DNA from: Siphonodentalium dalli
Lineage: Eukaryota; Mollusca; Scaphopoda; Gadilida; Siphonodentaliidae
Direction: 5' to 3'
DNA: 64,000 nt
Assembly: GCA_032622095.1 (NCBI GenBank)
Contig: CP136064.1
Coordinates: 38,430,426-38,494,425, forward strand
Shown in pieces: positions 33,701 to 45,700 of this stretch (the stretch's first letter is position 1; the number at the start of each line of letters is the position of its first letter). The position numbers and the translations under genes are program-made. The notes beneath the pieces were generated by a model, which did no database searches, was not told the DNA's origin, and saw only the letters and a list, made by a program, of their open reading frames with translations.

Positions 33701-36700
33701 ATTTGTCATGGATGTTAATATTGACATGTAGATGGGAACGAGTCATTTTGGGGTCATTCGGCAAAAAAACATGGCCGCCAGCAGCCATCTTGGATTTTAC
33801 TCTTTGTATGACTAAATCCTTTGGCACGGGCTACAGGTCGTAGCTTTGGTCGGATCATCATGAAATTTGTCATGAATGTTAACAATGACATGTAGATGGG
33901 AACGAGTTATTTTGGGGCCATTCGGCAAAAAAACATGGCCACCAGCAGCCATCTTGGATTTTACTCTTTGCATGAATAAATCCTTTGGATGGGATACAGG
34001 TCGTAGCTTTGGTCGGATCATCATGAAATTTATCATGAATGTTAACAATGACATGTTGATGGGAACGAGTTATTTTGGGGTCATTCGGCCAAAAAACATG
34101 GCCACCAGCAGCCATCTTGGATTTTACTCTTTACATGACTAAATCCTTTGACACAGGCTACAGGTCGTATCTTTTGTCGGATCATTATGAAATTTGTGAT
34201 GGATGTTAACATTGACATGTAAATGGGAACGAGTCTTTTTTGGGTCATTGGGCAAAAAAACATGGCTGCCAGTGGCCATCTTGGATTTTACTCTTTGCAT
34301 AACTAGGTCTTTCAACTTTCCACATTCCTAATCACTCCATTGACTGTAGCACATGAAATTATTCCCTTTCCAACTTGAGCTACAGTGTCATTGACACTTT
34401 CATTTTATTTTCAGTTTCTGAAGCATAGAGAGAAGGATCTACTGAAAGAAGTAGAACACTTAATGGTGGAGAAGATAATTCTACAGAAAAAATGTATGTC
34501 ATTGCAAACAGATATAAAAGATTTGGGAATGGAAGTTGATTTGTCAGCTTTTGGGAAAATAGAGGATGATTCTTCATCATCCACAGTAACAGGTGAGCTT
34601 TGATCATAGATACTACTTTGGTTCAAATTATATTTGATAAAGATAGCAACCTTAACCCTTTTAGTGCCAGGTCCGATTTTTGTATCAACCCATATACCCT
34701 GTGCCAATGCATTCTCTTATATATGCGAGTCGACCATAGGTCGCCTCGCATATATAAGAGAATGCATTGGCCTAACCTTTTTTTTTTTTTTTTTTTTTTT
34801 ACAATTTTTTACAATTTTAATAATTTATTCTCATATTCTTTAACAGACTTATTTTGTAGGTTTAGGGCCGATAAGATCGGCCCCTGGCACTCAAAGGGTT
34901 AATTCTGCGAAAAGTGTTGTCTTCATAGGTTTTTGAAGAGTTATCTATCCTGGAAGGTCGCAAACCTATGAGATAACCGTCTGCTCCTTTTAGTGTGCAT
35001 TTTATTCAATAGTTCCCATTATTTTTGCATACTTAAAGTGATGTGAAACACTCCGGTAGGGTGATCAAATAGAAACGGGGAATAATTTTGTTCAAAGTGG
35101 TTATCTTTACAAATATTATATCTAAGTTGACAACACACACCGTCATTCTTATAATTTATTAAATGCAGTTACTGCCGATGGCGAAATTGTTTTCGTTAGT
35201 TTATCGCCGATAGAAGCGTCCCGATTCGAGTAGTAAATATTTACAATTTAGCGTAGTTCAGACAATGTTTTCTATGGAGTGTTACGGTCGATTTGCTTGA
35301 GTTTTTCGGTGATGTTAGTAGAATGCTACATTCCTCCAGTTTGCATAGCCCTTGAGTACTAATTTATCAGTTTCATGCACCCGAAGAAGTATATATTATG
35401 TCTTTAAACAATACAAATATCAACGATGAGATAGGACTGCAAGGAATAAATATATTTACAGTTAAATAAAATGCGCGCATAATGGTGCAGATGGTTATCT
35501 TGTATGTTTGCGCATTTCCAGGATAGATAACTCTTGAAAAACCTACGAAGAAAACACCTTCAGCCTTTAATACTCAGTATTTCTGAGGTTGTAATAAGAA
35601 ATCTACGAAAACTAAGTTGAAAAGCCTCATAAATCAAGTAAAAATAGGCATTCAGGACCCAAAATTGAATTTGACCTTCATCTTGTGGTAGTAATCGTAT
35701 ATTTGTTGTAGTAATCCTACATACCAAATATTTCATTGCATATATGTCAGTACTGAGTAGGATCAAATTTACCATCTGGTAACAAAATTGAGCCAAAAAT
35801 TCCAACAAAGGACAGTAATTCTCCTTCCAAAAGAAGGCTGGATTCCAAAATGGAACTGAGCAATGGAAATGAAGCTGTAGCTTTATTAATTTGGCCTTTG
35901 GATTGGAAGTACATTTCATATTTTATTTGTGTGGTGATCCTAGCATTTACTTAGAAAATATTGATATAATTTGATGTGAAATTAGATACTGTAAAATGTG
36001 GAACATCACCCGGTTTCAAGTATGCTGAAATAGTTGTGAAAATAAACCAAATCAACTATTCTCATAGTTTGCCTGAATTGTTAATGAGAAATAAAAAAAA
36101 CCAGCAAGTCTAAAAGAACAATGGAAGTCTTGTAAATAGCTGATATCCAAAGAAAGAATTTTGCAACCATAAATTTTGGGCTAGCACGGACCCTGATCCC
36201 GGTTAGGTTGGTTATCCTGTTAAACGTTTCGATGATCCTGGTTAACCTGACATGTAACAGTCACAATTTCAGCCAAGCCTGAGTTTAGTGTGCCTGTCAT
36301 TTGCAGAATGAGGTCCCCAGAGGGTGAATTTACTAAATTCATCCTCTGGGGACCTCAATCTGCTTAAGCCTCATCTTCTCTGGAAAGTTTCTTTATTATA
36401 AAATTTCTGTAGAAACTTCTTCACATAGATTCTATTTCTTTTTTCGTTTAGTTTCTCTATATCCCCAAATTGACTGACGACACATTGCATAATCGAGGTT
36501 CCCATTGGGTATACATCACAATAATTACCATTTGGGAACTTCAATCGGAGTCTTTGTCTCATAGCAGATGAGGCCATGCAGAATGAGGTCCCCAGAGGGT
36601 GAATTTAGTGATGCTAACCTGCTATGTGGGAAAACATCACTAAATTCACCCTCCGGGGACCTCATTCTGCAAATGACAGGCCCGTTACACTCAGGCTTGA

Positions 36701-39700
36701 TTTCAGCTGAGTATGGCAGCTCTGACTTGATTGACCAACTGAAATATTTCAGATGTTGGTGATCCGATCATGAGTGATCAAGAAGAGGAAGAATTAAAAC
36801 AAATAGAACAAGCACCTCTGATGGCCGTACAGAACAGTGAGTATTGTAATCCCATATTCAGAAAGTCGTCTTCAACAATACAATACATTGGAATTGACAT
36901 CTTAGAAATTGTAGGTTGCACCGCTAAAGATGCCATGTCCGATTTAACACCCCTAAATTACTATATCTTCAGCTTCAGGGTGAAAAAATATTTGATTTGA
37001 GTGGAGGAAGCTACCTTCCAAAGCTGAGAGCTATTAGATTTCCATTTTTTTAATTTCTATTAATTTTCGGCACATTGAATTGTTAGTCTAGCAAACGTTT
37101 TACCAGAAATATATACAGCCATGCTTGGATGTCATAACGAGAGTTTTGGGGGTCATTGCAAGGTCACATTTAGTGGTGGCTTGGTGATCGGAAATGATTC
37201 TCCGATAAAAGATGATGGAAATTATCGCTAGAAACAAAATTGACAGTATCTTGTTATAGTTGGCATGCTGATACATAGATATACATATACCCAATTCAGT
37301 AATCATGTTTTATGCATGAAAATAGATAAGTTATATGCTGATCATACATGAAAGATAATAATTGTTGTCCCCCGAAAAAGTTATTTTCGGGTGACTATTG
37401 TTATCAGCCCCATCCGTCCGTCCGTCCGGAGTTATAACTCCAGTAATGATCATCTGATTTGATTGAAACTTGGTATGTAGGTGTCTCAACCAAGAGCACA
37501 GTTGCTCTGCAATTCTGGGGTTGATCTGATGTTCTTTTATGGAGTTATTTCCCTTTTTTCAACTTTTTTTTTACTCAGAAAATTTCTCACTTTTTCGGTT
37601 TACGGATGATATCTCAAGTTTGGATCCTTTAATTGCAAATCCCGTTTTATGTGGATCAAGATACAGGTTGAGTTCGAATTTGATCGAATGATTTTTCCTA
37701 GAGTTATGGACTTTTTTCGACTTAGAAAATTAAATTTTCCTTGTTTTTTCTTTGGTTTCCAGATGATAACTCAAGTTTGGATTGTTTAATTGGAAATTCT
37801 GTTTTTTTTGTGGGTCGCTCATATCAAAATACAGGTCAAGTTCGAATTTGAGTTTGATTCAATGATTTTTCCCAGAGTTGTGGGCCTTTCGACTTAGAAA
37901 AACATTTTTTTTAATTTTCTGTATGAGGGTACCTTCATGGTGTAATCAACTCTCCTCCTACAGTTTTGATCGTAGATATTTTAAACTTCAGAGTATTGTT
38001 ACCCACATATTGGAGATGTGCAACATGTATATAGATGACGGAAAAATTATTTCTTTACGGAATTATTAACCCTTTCGACTTAGAACATTTCAATATTTTT
38101 TTTAATTTCTTTAACAAAGCGGCGTCGACTTGCCACATTTTTGGGGGACACTGTGGTCGGCTGACCTTTTATTTACATTTGTGATGACACATGCTGGGGA
38201 ATTCCAGTTCAAACCATGCATCACTACATATAGAATCGAAGGTGTAGAAAATAAATATATTTCAAAAATCTAAATTTAATGGCTCTGAGCTTTGAAGGGT
38301 GGGTTCCTCCCAGACCTGTTAAGTTTTGAAAATGTCAATCCGGGAGATTTTTGCGGGAGGTATGCCCAAATATGTTCATGTTCCAAAAATCATTTTATGA
38401 TGAAGATTACATAGCATTTATGAGTTTCTGTTTGTGTTTATTTTATATATATATAGACCTAAATAAAATGGTAATGAATGTCCTGTTGGTAGTTATAATA
38501 AAGCTGCTGTGAGTGGCAGATGCCACCATTTATTGAAGAGAAAGAAGCAGACACTTCGTATAAACTAAGTGAAAATACTCAGAATTTCATCGGATACAGC
38601 CGGATATGCACGAAACCAAAAGTACAATGTATAAAATCGGAATAAACCACATAATGGACTTGTCTTACCGTTTAACTCCCAAAAGAAATGCACACATTCC
38701 ACAATTCATTAACAAATTTTAAGAAGCAAAAACTTCATTTAAAATAAGTAAAAACGAACCCGAGTTACAAAGGTTACAACCGGGCATGAATGGTTGAAAA
38801 CGAAAGTACAAATGACCCGTCTTACAATTTTACCCGCAAACGAAATGTACACGCTCCTTTCGCAATTTTCACTAATCCGTTTCTAAGACCTGTTCATCAA
38901 TTATGGCTAACAATACAGCTGCACACTTGCGATTATAAGTATTGTATACTATAACAACAACCTGTATGTGTGTGGCTTCACCAGAGTGTGAAAATCAATT
39001 AATATAAATCAGAGCATCAAAAGTTAATGTTGATGAGTGGGTATTTACGGTACCGGAAATAAGGAAACCACTGTCATTTGGGAAAACCCCGCAATTTCAC
39101 GAATTCGAAAAATAAGAAAACATCGTTTTTCGGGGATTTGAATGCGGGGTGTTGCTGAAAGCGGGAGATATTGGGGGTTATCCGTATTTGCGGAATTGCC
39201 GTGACAATCCGGGAGTCTCACGGACAATCCGTGAAACTTAACAGCTCTGGTTCCTCCACCCAAATCAAATATTTTTCACACCAGAAGCCGAAGAATTAGT
39301 AATTATGGGGTGTTAACCCTTTCATGACTGGAGCTTCCCGAAATTTTGCGAAAACCTTGTGCCAATGCATTCTCTTATATATGCGAGTCTCCCATAGGGA
39401 GCCTTGCATATATAAGAGAATGCATTGGCCTGACAATATTTACCTTGACCGTGTAAGCCAGTGCTTTCTCTTATATATGTGAGGCTCCCTAATGCGAGAA
39501 TTCACTGGCATTAATGCTGTACCAGTGCAGCTCCTATCATGAAAGGGTTAAATCAAACAGGCATCTTTAAACTATTACCAGGGTCGAGTAGTAGTAGTAG
39601 TAGTAGTAGCAAATTCACTATACCTCACATTAGAAGAGCCGGCAAATAGTGTCTGTCATTTGCAGAATGAGGTCCCCAGAGGGTGAATTTAGTGACGTTA

Positions 39701-42700
39701 TCCTGCATGGTGGCCTAGCATCACCAAATTCACCCTTTGGGGAACTCATTCTGCTTAGGCTCAACTGTTATGGGAGACCTAATATCAGATTGAAGTTCCT
39801 CAGTTAAAGTTGGTGATGTTTACCCGTTAGTTATCCTCAATTATGCATTTTATCTTCTGCAAATTTTGGGATATAGAAACTTCTCAGAAGGGAAGAAGGA
39901 ACTAAAAGCAATGCTAATTTGATTTGAGACTATAGATACTTCTCAGAAGATGAGGCCTAAGCAGAATGAGGTCCACAGAGGGTGAACTTGGTGATGCTAG
40001 CCCACACACTAAATTCACCCTCTGGGAACCTCATTTTACCAATGACAACCAAACTGGTTGCATAAAAATATAATCTGTGATTACTTTTCAAAAGTCCGGA
40101 CAGAAAACATTGTCTTTGGTAATAAGTGGTAGTGTGGATAGTATCCACTGGATCCTAAGTCTACACCTCGAGTGCTAATGTTCCGCGATGGCTCAAGTGC
40201 CGTATCGACTAACTCTTTCACACAAATGTCATTCTGTATTTACTACACGCCTCCCGTCCTAGAATCCATTAATTGAAAAAAGACTTACAATGGGATTGTT
40301 TGTCATATGTGATGATGCTTTTATTTTATAGTTTTGGTTTCATCGTAGAGACAAATGATCATTTATGTCATGTGACGTCAACGTTGTCTGATTCCACACA
40401 TATGTGTGAAATCAGAATACGACACGGCAGGAATAATGTGCTTCTAGGAATTGGCATGTAATAATATAGATCTAAAGAGATGTGCTCCTCTCTGGTGGTA
40501 TAAATTGCAACTGTTCACTTGGTAAGGGCTAGGGAGGTTCAATGAACTTTCAGACCACAAAGGTATCTAGATGTTCATTTCAATTATTCATCTTCAATTA
40601 TTTTGTGTTTTATTTTATGCATAAGTTTCCTCTTTTTCAGCGAGAACAATCTCCCAAACTAACGAATCAAAAGTCAATGCTGAGCGGATTTTCCCAATAC
40701 AGTCATTACCTGTTGTGAAACATGAAGTTGTAAAAACACAGCCTACCCCTCAAATGGTTCCTGCCTATGAGACATACCAATTCAAGCCACAGGTTCCCAT
40801 AGAGAAATATCACGAGATACCAGTTATGAAGGCGTCGTCAATGAGCATTTCGTCAGCAACACCTATACTTACGTTTTCATCAGCACGTACTCCCGTCACT
40901 AAAATACTACATGAAACCCTCACCCAGAGGCAGGCTCTCGCAAAGCTCATAAATACTACTCCAGCTTCCAACGGTATGTGTCTCCTTTCTTCTGAGCAGC
41001 ATAGCTGTTCTGACTATTTTCTGCGGTTCATCTAATTCTTGTTAATTAAACAATACATAAAATGTTACACCTTCAGACTTGTTCAAGTGTTTTATAAATA
41101 TGAGTTTTCAATAATTCTAGTGGCTTTTGTTTAGTGAAATAGCAGCAGATTGTGTAAATAAAAAGTATTATTAGAGTCTCGGACAACACGGCACTGGGAT
41201 GTTTTATTTCAATTTTTATTATGACCAAAAAAAAAAAAAAAAAATTTATTTTGTTATCTTTTTACCAACATGTACATATGTACTGAGCATTAATTGCAAC
41301 ATACATGAACTCTTAACATATCTCTGTGATTGATAGATTGATATTAATATTGACTATTATTATACACATAGTGACAAAGAACATTTATAAGTAGATGACT
41401 ACATTGAAGAAAATGACTAGCTGATCCTTCTAGTCTGGTGTACTAATTGTAACTCCAGAACAATTGAAGGCACTGGAGGAATTTAGGTTCACATGTTATA
41501 ATGGAAAGGTGTCAATTTATAGACAACAATAATAAATGTGAATAGTCAGGGGCATTATAACATTATTGGTAATCCATATGTCATACAGGTATGCACAATA
41601 GTAGCACAATGTAATTTTTATATCAGATTAAATTTTTATATCAGATTAAATTAGTGTATATGCAAAACAAAGTTCCCTCTACATTTTCTGACTATTACTA
41701 GACGATGTGCACCAAAAAATAAAAATTAAGTCCCCCCCCCTCCCTCATTGATTCAGAAAAAAATTGGTCCGAGTATCCTTTAGTTTTCGCAGGACAAAGA
41801 ATGACTCGAACTCTCTTTAAAACCTTTACCTTATCAGGACAGCGAATGTGTGTGTCTCTCTTAGTGTTCAAACGATTAGTCGACAAATAATCGTCGACGT
41901 TGGTTTGTCGGAAAATCAACTCTAACTTCCACAGTCGACTAGTCGGAATACAGTATACAATCTCATCAGCTGGCCTTGACAATGCATGGTTTCACTAATT
42001 GTGGGTCAGAAAAGCAGCAAAGATAGCTAGTCTATGTTTCCAAAGTCCGATCATATGTAATAATGTCGAGCTTGACATAGAACTACGCCGAAATTCGCCA
42101 ATGCGTTAATTCAAGTTAACCACTACTCATGTTCAATACAAGAGCAGTAACTCTATACATGTATTTGACTTCTAAAAAGTACGTGGTCCGGCCATAAACA
42201 GTAAGTATTAGGTCGCGGCGTACTTGACCGACGTCTCACGCATGTTCCAGGTTAATGCCACGTAATTATTTCCTCAATTATTTATTCTCATTATCATCGT
42301 AGATTCGTAGGGAACTTATTTGCGATCGGTGGGTTTCTAGAGCACCGGTTCATTTGCAACAAAACCACGTGACGTGTCACGTGATTCAATTCTCCGATCA
42401 CAGTAGAGTGTAAATATTGTGATGATGGCACGGAATTTGTAATTTTCTTTCACATGTTTTTCATTAGTATAAGGTTGGTGATGTATTTGGCCGACTAGTC
42501 GACTCCAGAATCCCAGAGTCGTTTGAACACTAGTCTCTCTATGTATGTTCCTTATAGGCATCCACAGTTCTGCACTGATTATGCTGAGATTTGGCATGTG
42601 TGTGTATTTTAGCTCTCCGGCTAACATGGGCTGGGTCCTGACTCTTCCTGACATCGCCTTTTGATATCCGCACTAGTGTCACATTACCAAACAGAAATGA

Positions 42701-45700
42701 CATGAATGCTCTTTAGCTTTTATCTTATCGGGACAAAGAACGACACCTATGCTCTTGATCTTTTACCATATCGGGACAACTTAAAAAAAACAAGAAACGA
42801 CACAAATGCTCTTTATCTTTTAACTTATCGGGACACTCTGTAATCTAGACATTCTGTCAAGATGCCACCAAAGGCCAAAGAAAAAAATATTTGTGGTTTG
42901 GGTTTCCCTAAAGTTTTTTTTCATGGTTTTCAAGAAATTTTTTTCTCCAAAAATTTCATAAAACACAAAAAAACACATTAAAGCATCTCAGATAAGTTGA
43001 TTTCTAAGTAAAAGTATTGTGTAATATTAAAATTTATACAAACATAATCAAAAGTAGTTTTATGTCAATCTTGCAGAGTAAAATACACACAAGAAAAGTC
43101 ACAAGTATATGTCAAAATAAAAAAATTAATTAAAAAAATAAAATTCCAAGCCTACCTACCGACCCTATTTTTTTTCCGGCTTGTAACCCAAACCAGACAT
43201 TTAATTTTCTTTGGCCTAAGAAGAGATTTTTAATATTAATTTTGACACCCTTTTAATACCCGTGCTTTAATACTTTTGCACGGGTCAAATCTGCTAGTTA
43301 TTTATAAATGTGTACTTTGGGTGGAGGGACATCAAAACATACCTTGGTTTTAGGCTATGCCAAATACTTCTGACCATGGTCATTGATATCATGCTGAAAA
43401 CTGAAGCTTGCAATGCTTACTGGATTATGAAAGTCCCCTTTTTGTTTCTGAGGTGGTAATGTCTGACTTCAATAAGTTATCATGCACATAAAGAATATTT
43501 ATGGACCTAATTTGATCCATGGAATAATTTAAGACTCTAAACCAAAACAATCCTTTAATCCCTAGTGGCCGGAAAACTGGCCAGACTAGGGCCCTGCGAT
43601 GCATCAAATTGAAATTTGATTTTCGATTCATCCCTCTGAATCAAATCGATTCGAATCGTTTACGATTTTGAGTACCAGTTTCGATCCGATTATCTCACAG
43701 AATCTTTAAGTACACTGCGCGTTTCTAGTAGCGGGCGTAGATCGATCGTTTTACTAATAATCCAAAGCATTTAGTACATCAAATTCTAAAACAATCCCAT
43801 GATACAATTGAATAAACTATGATGTTGCCTATCAAAATGCATGGACCATCATAGTGGAAACTTTCTTCTGTGTTGGGCACATCACCATAGAATAGCGATA
43901 ACACAACACGGAATCCGCTAAAATTGGCAGAAGCTGAAAATTCAATTTTAATTGGATCCGTTTTTTATTTGCGGTGAACTAGTAAATATGCGACATGACG
44001 GAAAATAGACATGTGTATGCTTCATTCCATCTTCTTCTTTCTATAAATGCATGTACATTTAAAAGCTTAGCTTCATTCACATGGGAATGTAGGCTGTAAT
44101 TTAGTCTATAAATACCCAGCAGTTCTCCATTTATAAGCGGTCTGTATTTTTGATCAGCTTAGCCATGACGTCAGTTCTATTTATGTCTGCTAGTGAGAAA
44201 CCTGGGAATAACCTTCACTATATAGCATATAGCCATTCATGTGATATTAGTGAACATTCCACAATCCACAGTTTTAGTTTGCATGCATCGGAAGATGGAT
44301 GGCGATCGACTTTAGTTATTATGACAATTTACATTTTCAATTGAATCATCAAATTTCTGGAGTTGTGACTTTTGTTAATAATAAACATGTACTTAGTATA
44401 TAATTTATTTTATTCTACTAATATCAGGGTGGGTGACTGGACTAGTAAGACAAACACTGCAATATGACTGCCTCTCACATGCATTTTATCAATATACCAA
44501 ATGAATCATTGCCAATGCAATGTTCTGCATATTTGAAATTGAGGTTTTCTCTCACAGACAAGACAAATGTCTTCTTGGCGAGATTGGACACACCATTTGT
44601 ACGCGAATCTGATAGTTCAAGTTATCTAAATTATTCACATAGCATTTCAGATCACAAATTGCGTCTGTATTTCATCAAGAATAGACATCGGGACATTCGA
44701 GTCTGATAAGTTATTCGGACCTCGTTAACAATTTGTACCTTGATTTTTCATCCATTGTCTGCGCAAATGGTCTACATTTGCTGAATCAAATCGAATCAAA
44801 TCTTGATTATGTATGCAAATCGAATAAAAAATCGAATAGAATTAAAAATGCCGGAATCGCAGGACCCTACGCCAGACGTAATAATGCTATAACGAGAGTG
44901 GGTGGAAAACCAGCCACAGGGACCTAATAGGCACATAATCTACATAAAATGTATCCAAATTGGCCATAATGTCAAGAAAGAGTAGCAATATATACAACAT
45001 TCTCTAACTAAATGCATGATACTTTTTTGTCCCCCGACGTTCTGAAAGAAAAGGGGGACTATAGAAACGGGCTCCGTCGGTCCGTTCGTCCGTCCATCCG
45101 TCACACTTTTGATTACCTTCATGGTGTAATCATCTCCTCCTACAGATTTCATCCCAGAGATTTGAATCTTCAGAATATTGTTGCCCATATATTGAAAATG
45201 TGCAACATGTATATAGATGATGGAATTTTTTTTTTTTTACGGATTTATTAACCCTTTTCGACTTAGAAAATTTTCAACATTTTTTATAATTTTCAGTATG
45301 AGTGTACCTTCATGGTGTAACTCCTCCTACAGTTTTGCTCATATATATTTGAAACTTCAGAGTATTGTTACCCACATATTGGAGATGTGCAACATGTATA
45401 TAGATGACGGAAATATTTATTTTTTACTGAGTTGTTAACCCTTTTCGACTTAGAAAATTTCAACATTTCTTTAACAAAGCGGCATCGACTTGCCACGTTG
45501 TCGGGGGACACTGTGGTCGGCTGACCTTTATTATATATTTTTATTGACGTTCTTCCAATGTTGTGCCTTTTTTTGAGATCGAGGAAAACATTTTATGGAT
45601 ATACATCGGTCATCTAATCAGCCATCTTGGATTTTCAGGTGGCCATCTTTGTTTTCCGTACCATAATAGGAACACAAGCTATAACTGCCCTACGTAATCA

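Larger units (their letters stand above)
24908..34414 (+). other. MNT intron 4 (9.5 kb)
   Basis: This longest intron separates helix 2 from the zipper. It is mostly mobile DNA: a TTAA MITE, the 26.6-27.6 kb module array, a 95-bp tandem repeat, nested-hairpin and inverted-repeat MITEs, and two ~1-kb stem-loop-headed arrays, the second of which ends 10 nt before exon 5. Stretches at 25764-26400, 29612-30590 and 30770-31320 show no recognised feature apart from a C-run at about 29949-29968. Confidence 0.8.

Noticed and set aside
33812-34263. Several minus-strand frames sharing MAAGGHVFWPNDPK-like phrases
   Set aside because: By-products of the module arrays; frames shift between modules and copies.
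43587-44869. Possible host gene within the 1.28-kb hAT-type element (80-codon frame at 44464)
   Set aside because: No transposase or host domain, and frame length is within chance for this A/T content.
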